64,000 bases of DNA from JAEULH01 sp963789785 (GTDB lineage Bacteria; Pseudomonadota; Alphaproteobacteria; Rhodospirillales; Defluviicoccaceae), in contig CAWBNC010000044.1 of the NCBI GenBank assembly GCA_963789785.1, positions 62,001-126,000 of the forward strand, given 5' to 3'. Both the position numbers and the translations under genes were made by a program. Below are positions 54,568 through 63,500 of the stretch, in pieces. Under the pieces are notes generated by a model that was not told the DNA's origin, did no database searches, and saw nothing but the letters and a program-made list of their open reading frames with translations. The first letter of the stretch is position 1; every line of letters begins with the position of its first letter.

Positions 54568-57050
54568 CGCACGGCCTCCTCCATCCTCCCGCCACTTTTC
54601 ACGTACGGGAGGCGGAGGATGAACTCGGCGTAGCTCCCCTCGCACGTCTCGACGGCGAGGGTACCGCCATGCTGGTGCACGACGATATCGTAGCTGAGCG
54701 ACAATCCGAGACCCGTGCCCTTGCCTGCCGGCTTCGTTGTGTAGAATGGCGTGAACATTTTCTCCAGCACTTCGGGGGCGATGCCCATGCCGTTATCGCG
54801 AACCCGGATCTCGACCGCCGAGTCGGCGCGCCAACTCGATACCCGCACGGTTGGCCGGTAATCAGAACTGGCGGCGCGTTCATGGCGTTCCTGCGTCGCA
54901 TAAAAGCCGTTGGCGAACAGGTTCAGCAAGACACGGCTGACGTCTTGCGGGATGATCTCGATCTGTCCGACTGCAGGATCGAGGTCACGTTCCAGTGTGG
55001 CATTGAATGCTGGATCCTGGGCGCGGGCGCCGTGATAGGCGAGGCCGAGGCTTTCTTCAATCAATGCGTTGACATCGGCGGGCCGCCTGTTGCCCGGCCC
55101 TTCGCGTGAATGCGCCAGCATGCTCTTGACGATGCCATCGGCGCGCTCGCCGTGCTCTCTGATCTTGACGAGATTGCCCTTGAGCGTCACGAAAATGTCT
55201 TCGACGCCGGCGCGACGATCCACGTCGAGGCCGGCGAGCCACCCCTCGAGCTCATCTCGCATCTCGTCGAGGCGCTCGATCGACAGGGCGGCGAAGTTGT
55301 TGACGAAGTTCAGCGGGTTCTTGATCTCGTGGGCGATGCCGGCAACCAGCTGTCCGAGCAGAGCCAACTTTTCGGCGTGCACCAGATTAGTTTGCGCCTG
55401 TTTGAGATCGGCCAGCGTCCGCTCCGCCCTGTCCCTGGCGTCCCGGAGCTCTCGTTCGCGGCGCACTTCGCCGGTGACGTCCGAGGCGGTGCCGCGATAT
55501 CCGCGGAATGTGCCGTCATCCGCGAACAGCGGCAGTCCGCTGGTGCTGATCCAACGAGTTTCGCCGTCGGCAGTCTTAATGTCATAGCGATAGTTCTTGA
55601 ACTGTCGGTGGGCGCGAAGGTCGTCCATGTGCTGACGCCAAAACTCGTTGTCGTATCGGCCGCCGCCCGCTTCCTCGCGCGTCTTGCCGACGACATCGTC
55701 AGGCGAAATATGAATTACGGAAAGCATCTGCTCGGCCGCACAAGTAAAGCGCAGATCGGGGCCCATCTCCCACGTCCAGTCGGACGATGATGATGTAAAA
55801 TCTTTAAATCGCTGCTCGCTTTCCTTGAGGGCTGTCTCCGCCCGCCGGTAGGCGGTGATATCGAAATAGGTAATCATCCGGCCGCCGTCGGGCAGGCTCT
55901 TGCATTGATACTCAACGACTCGGCCGTCCGACATTCGCAGGTCGACCGGTGCAATGTCTCCCTGCCGAATAGCAGCGAGCCTTCGCTCGATGTAGCCGGG
56001 CAGCTCACTTGCCGGGAGCGGATAAAGGCCCATGCCCGCGACAAATTCCATCAGCTCGCGCATCTCCGCATGGCCTGAGATGAGTGCTTGCGGAAAATGC
56101 CACATCTCGCCAAAGGCACGATTGGCCATTCGCATCCGCAGATCCGTGCCGAGGAAAAGAACACCGTATTCGATGGTGTCTATGACTGTATTAAACTCGG
56201 CGAGCAGCGATTCCTTTTCCCGGAGCGCCGCGGCGAGATCTTCCTCCCGGCCCTTTAGTTCAGAGACATCGGTGTACACAGCAACGATGCCGCCGTCCGC
56301 CGTTCGCCGCTCGTCGATCTGAATCCACCGTCCGTCCGCCTGCCGCTGCAATATCGGTTGGCTTGGATTGCGGTGGAGCGCCAAACGCTGCTTGAACCAG
56401 ATTTCATCGCGGCCAACAGCATCCGCGACGATGCCGCGCTCGGCCACGGCCCTCAGGATCTGCTGAAACGAGGCACCCACTGTGATGACATCTGCAAGCC
56501 CGGGGTAGAGTTCCCGCCAATGGCTGTTGAACAGCACAAGGCGGTCGTCGCGGTCAAAGAGGCCGATGCCGGAGGAGACGGTCTCAAGGGTCGCGTTCAG
56601 TTGCGAGCGAGCGGCATCCAGCGCTTCCGTGAGCGCTTTCTTTTCGGTTTGCCTTCTCTCCGTGACATCGGTGTAGGTCGTCAGAAACCCGCCATACGGC
56701 AGCGGCATGCCCCGGATCTCGATGACTGTCCCGTTCGGGCGGGTGCGCTCGAAACAGTGAGGTTGGAATGTCCGGGCGAGCGCGAGTCGGTCTTGCACCT
56801 GCTCCTCGATCTCGCCGGGGCCGTACTCGCCGCGCTCCGCATTGTAGCGGATGAAAGCCTCGAACCTCTCGCCCGTACGAAAGCGATCCGACGGAAAGTC
56901 GAGGATCTCAAGGAAGCGACGGTTGAAAATGACCATATTCAGGTCGGCGTCGAAGACGCTGATGCCCTGCTCCATGGCATCTAACGTCGCCTCTAGAAGC
57001 GCCGCCTTCCGTGCGACCCCCTCATGCTGGCCGTGCACCCAGCGCGGCAT
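54564..57050 (-). CDS. Cytosolic multi-PAS sensor histidine kinase
   Basis: The 828-residue kinase has no membrane segment. Four PAS-type domains are visible at about residues 20-130 (LDAMEQGISVFDADLNMVIF), 150-265 (LETVSSGIGLFDRDDRLVLF), 290-400 (VIDTIEYGVLFLGTDLRMRM) and 410-535 (KDFTSSSSDWTWEMGPDLRF). The HisKA region follows (HAEKLALLGQLVAGIAHEIK, phospho-His), then the ATPase domain with N-box LLNLFANGFYATQERHER, G1 VRDNGMGIAPEVLEKMFTPF and G2 TTKPAGKGTGLGLSLSYDIV. Architecture matches HATPase kinases paired with separate receivers. It heads the kinase-receiver-cyclase operon. Sensory ligand is unknown. Confidence 0.95.
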   Translation of the reverse strand: MPRWVHGQHEGVARKAALLEATLDAMEQGISVFDADLNMVIFNRRFLEILDFPSDRFRTGERFEAFIRYNAERGEYGPGEIEEQVQDRLALARTFQPHCFERTRPNGTVIEIRGMPLPYGGFLTTYTDVTERRQTEKKALTEALDAARSQLNATLETVSSGIGLFDRDDRLVLFNSHWRELYPGLADVITVGASFQQILRAVAERGIVADAVGRDEIWFKQRLALHRNPSQPILQRQADGRWIQIDERRTADGGIVAVYTDVSELKGREEDLAAALREKESLLAEFNTVIDTIEYGVLFLGTDLRMRMANRAFGEMWHFPQALISGHAEMRELMEFVAGMGLYPLPASELPGYIERRLAAIRQGDIAPVDLRMSDGRVVEYQCKSLPDGGRMITYFDITAYRRAETALKESEQRFKDFTSSSSDWTWEMGPDLRFTCAAEQMLSVIHISPDDVVGKTREEAGGGRYDNEFWRQHMDDLRAHRQFKNYRYDIKTADGETRWISTSGLPLFADDGTFRGYRGTASDVTGEVRRERELRDARDRAERTLADLKQAQTNLVHAEKLALLGQLVAGIAHEIKNPLNFVNNFAALSIERLDEMRDELEGWLAGLDVDRRAGVEDIFVTLKGNLVKIREHGERADGIVKSMLAHSREGPGNRRPADVNALIEESLGLAYHGARAQDPAFNATLERDLDPAVGQIEIIPQDVSRVLLNLFANGFYATQERHERAASSDYRPTVRVSSWRADSAVEIRVRDNGMGIAPEVLEKMFTPFYTTKPAGKGTGLGLSLSYDIVVHQHGGTLAVETCEGSYAEFILRLPYVKSGGRMEEAVR

Positions 57051-57321
57051 GAGCCACCTCTGGAACCCTTTCCCGCCTCACCCGAAGGGCATCAGCGAAT
57101 TTTCTTCTTTTGAGAGCAAAAGATCGTACTCCCGTCTCCGCATAACGTCGAGAGGGAACCCGGAGTCCGGTTGCGCAGCAGGCCAAAGCTGTTGCAGCGT
57201 TTGACGCCTGCGGTGCGCAAACCGATTGGGGCGCACGGACCCGCCAGACCTACGACGCGGCAGCCGCAGCGACGCTGCCAGCGACAGATCGAACGGCTGC
57301 AGTCCGCCGGGAAGACAGGGT
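57051..57321 (+). other. Intergenic region with remnant resembling cobC
   Basis: Between the kinase and glycosyltransferase genes lies no complete gene. Plus-strand bases 57230-57330 can be read ARTRQTYDAAAAATLPATDR, resembling LRRTRQTYDALAAAGATLPA of CobC 4.9 kb upstream, and 57239-57259 is base-identical to 52342-52362. The frame ends shortly after. It looks like a fragment of a duplicated phosphatase gene, or a chance or assembly-made repeat. The rest of the region shows no signal I can name. Confidence 0.45.
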
Positions 57322-58488
57322 TCAGTGCATAGTCGCGTGATAGACGGCCTCGGTGGAAGCGGCGACGTTGTCCCAGTGGAAGACCTCCTCGACGGCGCGC
57401 CGGCCGTTGGTCCCGAGGGTCCGGCAGTGCTCGTGATTGGCGAGCAGCGAGCCGATGCCGTGGGCCAGCCCGCCGGGATTGGCGTCGACCAGGAAGCCGT
57501 TGACGCCGTGCCAGACGAATTCGCTGGGGCCGCCGGCGCGGGTCGCAACGACCGGCTTGCCCGCTGCCCAGGCCTCCAGAACGACGATCCCGAAGGGCTC
57601 GTTCCGGCTCGGCACGGCAACAATGTCGACAGCGCGCTTCAGGTCGACGCACTCCGCCTTGGGCGGCGAGCCGATGAACACGCAGGCATGGGCCGCGCCC
57701 ACCTCATGGGCCCGGCGAACGACCGCGTCCTTGTCGGGACCGCTGCCGATGAAGATGAACTTTGCTTCCGGGAATGACGCCAGCACCATCGGCACGGCTT
57801 CGACCAGGAGGTCCATGCCCTTCTGCGCCGTCATCCGGCCGATCGCGAGGACGGTCGGCGCCATCGGAGCGATACCATAACGGGCCTTGACCGCTGCCGG
57901 GTCGATGAAGCCGTCGTAGGCGTGATAGCTGACGCCGTTGGGCAGAACGTGAATCTTGTCGCCCGCCACGCCATAGATGCGACGGACCTCGTCGGCGAGA
58001 AAATGGCTGACGGCAATGACCCGGTCGGCGTTGTGACAGCCCGCGGCCTCGGTGTCGCGAATCCAGCGGGCATAGCCGTCGTGGAAGACGTTGCCGCTGC
58101 GGCCGTATTCGGTCGAGTGCATGGTCAGCAGCCCCGGCGTGCCGTAGCCGTCGCGCACGTATTTCATCGCATTCGCTGCCGACCAGTCGTGGGCGTGGGT
58201 GAGCGCGAACGCGCCGATCGCACACGTGATCTCATGGAAACGATGGGCCATGGCCTTGCACATGAAGTCCGTCGTCTCCACGCAGTTGGCGCCCGCTCCA
58301 TGGTCGACGCGGTGATAGTGCACGCCTTGGATCCGGTCGTAGCCGTTTTGCCCGCCGCCGCGCTGGGTAATGACGTGCACCTCCTGACCCCGCCGTTCGA
58401 GGCCAGCGGCCAGTTCCGTAACGTGCACGCCGAGCCCTCCGGCCACGCTCGAGTGCAAGGATTCCGACGAAAACATCGCGATGCGCAT
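57322..58488 (-). CDS. Glycosyltransferase family 4 (GT-B fold)
   Basis: The 388-residue enzyme has an N-terminal domain opening MRIAMFSSESLHSSVAGGLG and VHVTELAAGLERRGQEVHVI, with the HDWSAANAMKYVRDGYG and THHSTEYGR-like MHSTEYGRSGNVFHDGYAR blocks. The C-terminal nucleotide-sugar domain shows APTVLAIGRMTAQKGMDLLV, FIFIGSGPDKDAVVRRAHEV and the EX7E motif in PSRNEPFGIVVLEAWAAGKP. It most resembles GT4 glycogen-synthase-like or glucosyl transferases. AGGAGCGTGCGC precedes the ATG. It sits alone between signalling and cobalamin genes; the acceptor is unknown. Confidence 0.92.
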   Translation of the reverse strand: MRIAMFSSESLHSSVAGGLGVHVTELAAGLERRGQEVHVITQRGGGQNGYDRIQGVHYHRVDHGAGANCVETTDFMCKAMAHRFHEITCAIGAFALTHAHDWSAANAMKYVRDGYGTPGLLTMHSTEYGRSGNVFHDGYARWIRDTEAAGCHNADRVIAVSHFLADEVRRIYGVAGDKIHVLPNGVSYHAYDGFIDPAAVKARYGIAPMAPTVLAIGRMTAQKGMDLLVEAVPMVLASFPEAKFIFIGSGPDKDAVVRRAHEVGAAHACVFIGSPPKAECVDLKRAVDIVAVPSRNEPFGIVVLEAWAAGKPVVATRAGGPSEFVWHGVNGFLVDANPGGLAHGIGSLLANHEHCRTLGTNGRRAVEEVFHWDNVAASTEAVYHATMH

Positions 58489-58664
58489 GCGCACGCTCCT
58501 GTTGTTGACGAAAGGATTGATCTGACTAATGCTGACGAACGTCCGAGAGAGTTTCGGGGTACCGGGTGGGAATGGCTGCATTTAGATACCCGTTTGGGTG
58601 TTAGTCAAGGCCCGAAGCGGCACGCGTTGGAAGCCGCTGGATCCCGTGGCTTTGCCCGTGCTAG

Positions 58665-58830
58665 GGTCGCAGCGGTGATGGAACAGGGAAGCCGGTGCGC
58701 GGTCGTTGCCGCAAAGCCGGCGCTGCCCCCGCAACTGTAAGGGACGAGGCTGCGGCACGTGCACGCCACTGGCGCTCAGAGCGCGCCGGGAAGGCGCCGC
58801 CGCCGGCGACCCCGAGCCAGGAGACCTCTC
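58665..58830 (+). promoter_or_regulatory. Cobalamin (B12) riboswitch upstream of cobU
   Basis: The leader shows the conserved series: GATGGAACAGGGAAGCCGGT (58677-58696), GCCGGCGCTGCCCCCGCAAC and TGTAAGGG (58716-58743), CCACTGG (58766-58772), GCCGGGAAGGCG (58786-58797) and GACCCCGAGCCAGGAGACCT (58808-58827). These match the adenosylcobalamin aptamer, including the B12 box. The cobU ATG follows about 35 bases later, so binding of B12 likely blocks translation or transcription of cobU-cobW-cobN. The rest of the 376-base region back to the glycosyltransferase start shows nothing else notable. Confidence 0.95.
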
Positions 58831-58864
58831 CGCCGCCGCAACGTCAACGATCCTCGGGCGGAGG

Positions 58865-59434
58865 ATGAAGGCGATTGGTGCAACGGCATTGCCCCTGCCG
58901 CAAGTGACCCTCGTTCTCGGCGGCGCCCGCTCCGGCAAGAGCGCCTTCGCCGAGCGTCTGGTCGAGGCCAGCGCGGCCGGCGGCACCTATCTCGCCACCG
59001 CCGAAGCCGGGGACGCCGAGATGGCCGCGCGCATCCGCCTTCACCGGGAGCGCCGGGGGCCGGCATGGCTGACGGTGGAAGAACCGCTCTATCTGGCCGC
59101 GGCGCTGGCCGCCCACGCGGCGCGTGACCGACCGGTTCTGGTCGACTGCCTGACGCTGTGGCTGAGCAACGTCATGGCCGCCAGGCGCGATATCGCGAGT
59201 GAACGCGACCGGCTGGTCGACGGCCTGAGTCGGTTGAGCGGACCGGTCGTCTTCGTCGCCAACGAGGTCGGCCTCGGTCTCGTCCCGACAACAGCCCTCG
59301 GTCGGGCTTTCCGCGACGAAGCCGGCCGGCTGAACCAGGGCGTGGCCGGCGCGGCGCAGCGGGTAATCTTCGTCGCCGCCGGGCTGCCCCTGACGATGAA
59401 AGACGAGACGGGGAAGGACAACACGGGACCGTGA
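58865..59434 (+). CDS. cobU: Bifunctional adenosylcobinamide kinase / guanylyltransferase
   Basis: CobU (CobP) phosphorylates adenosylcobinamide and adds GMP before the CobS reaction. The 189-residue protein has the P-loop VTLVLGGARSGKSAFAERLV, then GGTYLATAEAGDAEMAARIR with the HRERRGPAWLTVEEPLYLA block carrying the guanylylated His. VLVDCLTLWLSNVMAAR and FVANEVGLGLVPTTALGRAF, with GRLNQGVAGAAQRVIFVAAG, complete the signature. It is the first gene after the B12 riboswitch. Frame intact. Confidence 0.96.
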   Translation: MKAIGATALPLPQVTLVLGGARSGKSAFAERLVEASAAGGTYLATAEAGDAEMAARIRLHRERRGPAWLTVEEPLYLAAALAAHAARDRPVLVDCLTLWLSNVMAARRDIASERDRLVDGLSRLSGPVVFVANEVGLGLVPTTALGRAFRDEAGRLNQGVAGAAQRVIFVAAGLPLTMKDETGKDNTGP

Positions 59435-59447
59435 AGGACAGCGCAAC

Positions 59448-60500
59448 ATGAAGATACCGGCGACCGTGGTGACCGGCTTTCTTGGCTCCGGCAAGACCAC
59501 GCTTATCCGCCACCTCATCGCCAATGCCCGGGGCCGCCGGCTGGCGCTGATCATCAACGAGTTCGGCGATCTCGGCATCGACCGTGAGTTGCTGCTCGGC
59601 TGCGGTTTCGCCGGGTGCGAGGACGACGACGTGATCGAGCTGGCCAACGGCTGCATCTGCTGCACCGTCGCCGACGAATTCCTGCCGACGATGGAGCGTC
59701 TGCTCGCGCGTCCCGAACGTCCCGATCACATCATCATCGAGACCTCCGGGCTTGCCTTGCCCAAGCCACTGGTCAAGGCCTTTAACTGGCCGGAAGTTCG
59801 CTCACAGGTCACCGTCGACGGCGTCGTCACCGTCGTCGACGCGCCGGCCGTCGCCGCCGGGCGCTTCGCCGCGGATCCCGGTATCGCATCCACCATGTCC
59901 GCCGGCGATCCGGCGATGGAGCATGACGCTCCGCTGGAGGAGGTGTTCACCGACCAGCTTGCCTGCGCCGACATGATCGTCCTCAACAAGCTCGACCGAC
60001 TCGACGAAGAGGCCCTGAAAGCCGTGCGCGCGCCGCGTCGAAGCCGGGCTGCGCAAAGGCGTGAAGGTGGTGGGCGTCGTCCACGGCGCGCTCGAGCCGA
60101 TGGTCGTCCTCGGCCTCGCGTCGGCGGCCGAAAGCGGCATCGATGACGAGGCCGTCCGTTCACGACGACGAAGACGACCATGACCATGACGACTTCGTCA
60201 GCTTCATTGTCGAACCGGGACCCGGTTGCCGATCCGGGCGCGCTCGACGCCCGCATCGGCGCGGTCGCGGCCCGGCACGACGTGCTCCGGATCAAGGGCT
60301 TCGTCGATGTGCCGGGCAAGGTCATGCGCCATGTGGTCCAGGCCGTCGGCGCCCGCATCGAGCGCTACTACGACCGGCCATGGCGGGCGGAGGAGACGCG
60401 GCGGAGCGAACTCGTGGTCATCGCCGAGCGCGGCGTCGACAGGGTGGCGGTGCACGCGATGCTCGCCGGCTTCGAAACCGCGGCGGACGCCGCCGAATGA
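59448..60500 (+). CDS. cobW: CobW GTPase/metallochaperone, frameshifted
   Basis: CobW is a G3E-family GTPase thought to deliver cobalt to the CobNST chelatase. The N-terminal GTPase is clear: ATVVTGFLGSGKTTLIRHLI (P-loop), LALIINEFGDLGIDRELLLG, VIELANGCICCTVADEFLPT (CxCC metal motif) and MIVLNKLDRLDEEALK (NKxD). A shift near 60025 and a further one or two at 60165-60215 precede the C-terminal domain: a His/Asp-rich stretch HDDEDDHDHDDFVSF and GALDARIGAVAARHDVLRIK, then GFVDVPGKVMRHVVQAVGAR. The gene lies between cobU and cobN, as usual. Confidence 0.92.
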
Positions 60501-60535
60501 TCCGCCGCGCGATGCGCATTCGGGGCCGCTGAGCC

Positions 60536-63500
60536 ATGCATCTGCTCGCAACCCGGCCAGGCGGTATCGACGACGGCGCCGCCGCCGTCGATCTCGGCCA
60601 GAGCCCCGGCGAGATCGTCGTGCTGTCGGCGGCCGACACCGAGATCGCCTGCCTCGCCGCAGCGCGGGCCCGACTTGCCGCGGCGGATGCCGCAGCGGGC
60701 AACGGCGGGCCGAGCCTGCGCCTCGCCAACCTTCTCCGCCTCGGCCACCACCTCTCGGTCGATCTTTATGTCGAGAAGGTCGTGTCTGAGGCCAATCTTG
60801 TCGTGGTCCGCCTGCTCGGGGGTCGAGGCTACTGGCCCTACGGGGTCGAGCAGATCGCCGCGATTGCCCGCGAGCGAGCCATTCCCGTCGCTTTTCTTCC
60901 CGGCGATGACCAGCCCGACCCCGAACTTGCCGAGGAGTTCGACGCTCACGGCCGAAGCCTTGCACCGGCTCTGGCAATACCTGGTTCACGGCGGTATCGA
61001 CAACGCCGCCGAGTTCCTCCGCTACGCCGCGTCTCTCATCGGCGGGCCCGGCCGCTGGCGCGAACCGAAGCCGCTGCTGCGCGCCGGCCTCTACGCCGGA
61101 ACCGGAACCAGCGACGATCTGGCGGCGGTGCGCGCCAACTGGAAGGAAGGGCGGCCGATCGCGGCGCTGGTCTTCTACCGGGCCCTGGTCCAGGCCGGCA
61201 ACCTAAGGGGCGTCGACGCGCTCATCGACGGGCTCTCCCGCCACGGCCTCAACCCGTTGCCGGTCTTCGTCGCCAGCCTAAAAGATCCGCTCGCCGCGGC
61301 CGTGATCGAGGAAGTCCTCGCGCAGGCTCCGCCCGACGTGATCTTGAACACGACCGGTTTCGCAGTCTCGGCGCCCGGCGGGCTGGCGGCGCCAACGCCG
61401 TTTGACGCCTGCGACTGCCCGGTGCTGCAGGTGGTCTTCGCGACCTCGGGCGAGGCCGGCTGGCGCGAGGGAACACATGGCCTGTCGGCGACCGACATTG
61501 CCATGAACGTGGCCCTGCCGGAAGTCGACGGCCGGATCATGACCCGGGCCGTCTCGTTCAAGGCCGAGGGCTACCGCGACCCGCTCACCGAGGCCGATCT
61601 CGTCGGCTACGCCCCCGTGTCCGACCGCGTCGATTTTGTCTGCGCCACCGCCGCCGGCTGGAGCCGGCTGCGCCGCAAAGCGCCCGCCCTCCGCCGGATC
61701 GCCCTTGTACTCGCCAACTATCCCAATCGCGACGGCCGCATCGGCAACGGTGTCGGGCTCGACACCCCGGCCGGCACGCTGAACGCGCTTCACGCGCTGG
61801 CCGCGGCCGGCTATCGGGTCGAGGATCTTCCGGCCGACGGCAACGCCCTGATCGGCCGCCTCGCCGCCGGTCCCACCAACGCCGTCGCGGCGCTCGATCG
61901 GCGCGAAGTCGTCGAGACGCTGTCGCTCGGCGACTACGCGCCGTTTTTCGCCTCGCTGCCGCGGGCAGTGCAGGACACGGTCACCGAACGCTGGGGGCCG
62001 CCCGAAGCTGACCCCATGTATCGCCCCGGCCGGCTCGACTGCGGGCGTTTCGCCATCGCCGCTTTCCGCTGCGGCAACGTCGTCATCGGCCTGCAGCCGG
62101 CGCGCGGCTACAACATCGACCCGGCCGCCAGCTACCACGATCCCGACCTGCCGCCGCCGCACGGCTACCTCGCCTTCTATGCCTGGCTCCGCGACGGCTT
62201 CCGCGCCGATGCCGTCGTGCACATGGGTAAGCACGGCAACCTGGAATGGCTGCCGGGCAAGAGCCTGGCGCTTTCGGCCGAATGCCTGCCCGAGGCCGCG
62301 CTGGGGCCGCTGCCCCACCTCTACCCCTTCATCGTCAACGATCCGGGCGAAGGCACTCAGGCGAAGCGCCGGGCGCAGGCGGTGATCGTCGATCACCTCA
62401 CTCCGCCGATGACACGGGCCGAGAGCTACGGGCCGCTGCGCGATCTCGAACAGCTCGTCGACGAGTACTACGAGGCGGCCGGCGTCGATCCGCGGCGGCT
62501 GCGTGTTCTGGCCGAGGACATCCTCTCGCTGTGCCGGGCGACGGGTCTCGACGCGGACTGCGGCATGGCCGTGGATGAGGAGCGCGACTCGGCGCTGGGC
62601 AAGCTCGACGCCTACCTCTGCGAGCTCAAGGAGATGCAGATCCGCGACGGCCTGCACGTCTTCGGCCGATCGCCCGACGGCGCGCAGCTTCGCGATCTTC
62701 TGACGGCGCTGGTGCGGATCCCCCGCGGCGGCGGCAAGGACGGCGAGGCCTCGCTGCACCGGGCGCTGGCCGACGATCTATGGCTGGGCTTCGATCCGCT
62801 CGATTGCGATCAGGCGGCGCCGTGGCCCGGGCCGCGACCAGAAGCCCTCGTCGAAGCGGGATCCGATCCGTGGCGGACGACGGGCGACGCGGTGGAACGG
62901 CTGGAGGCGCTGGCGGCCGCGCTCATCGCCGGCGAGCGGCGGCCGGAACCGGAGTGGGCGCGCGGGATCGCCGTGCTGGCCGAGGTCGAACAGCGCCTGC
63001 GCCCCGCCGTGGAGGCCTGCGGCGAGGCGGAACTCGTCGGCCTGCTTACCGGCCTCGCCGGGCGGTTCGTCGCCCCGGGACCTTCGGGTGCGCCGACCCG
63101 CGGCAAGCCGGACGTGCTGCCCACGGGCAAGAATTTCTACTCGGTCGACACCCGCACCGTGCCGACGCCGGCGGCCTGGACGCTGGGCTGGAAGTCGGCG
63201 GCGCTCCTGGTCGAGCGTCACGTTCAAGAGCACGGCGCCTGGCCGCGGACGCTGGCTCTGACCGCGTGGGGCACCAGCAACATGCGCACCGGCGGCGACG
63301 ACATCGCGCAAGCGCTGGCCCTGCTTGGCGTCCGCCCGACGTGGGACAGCGCCTCGCGGCGGGTAACCGGTTTCGAGATCCTCTCTGCGGGCGTGCTCGA
63401 CCGCCCGCGGGTCGATGTGACCCTGCGCGTCTCGGGCTTCTTTCGCGACGCCTTTCCCGGACTGATCGCGCTGTTCGACTCTGCCGCGCGCGCCGTTGCC

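Noticed and set aside
61278..62759. Long minus-strand frame opposite cobN
   Set aside because: The plus strand reads as uninterrupted CobN here; the opposite frame has no recognisable protein.
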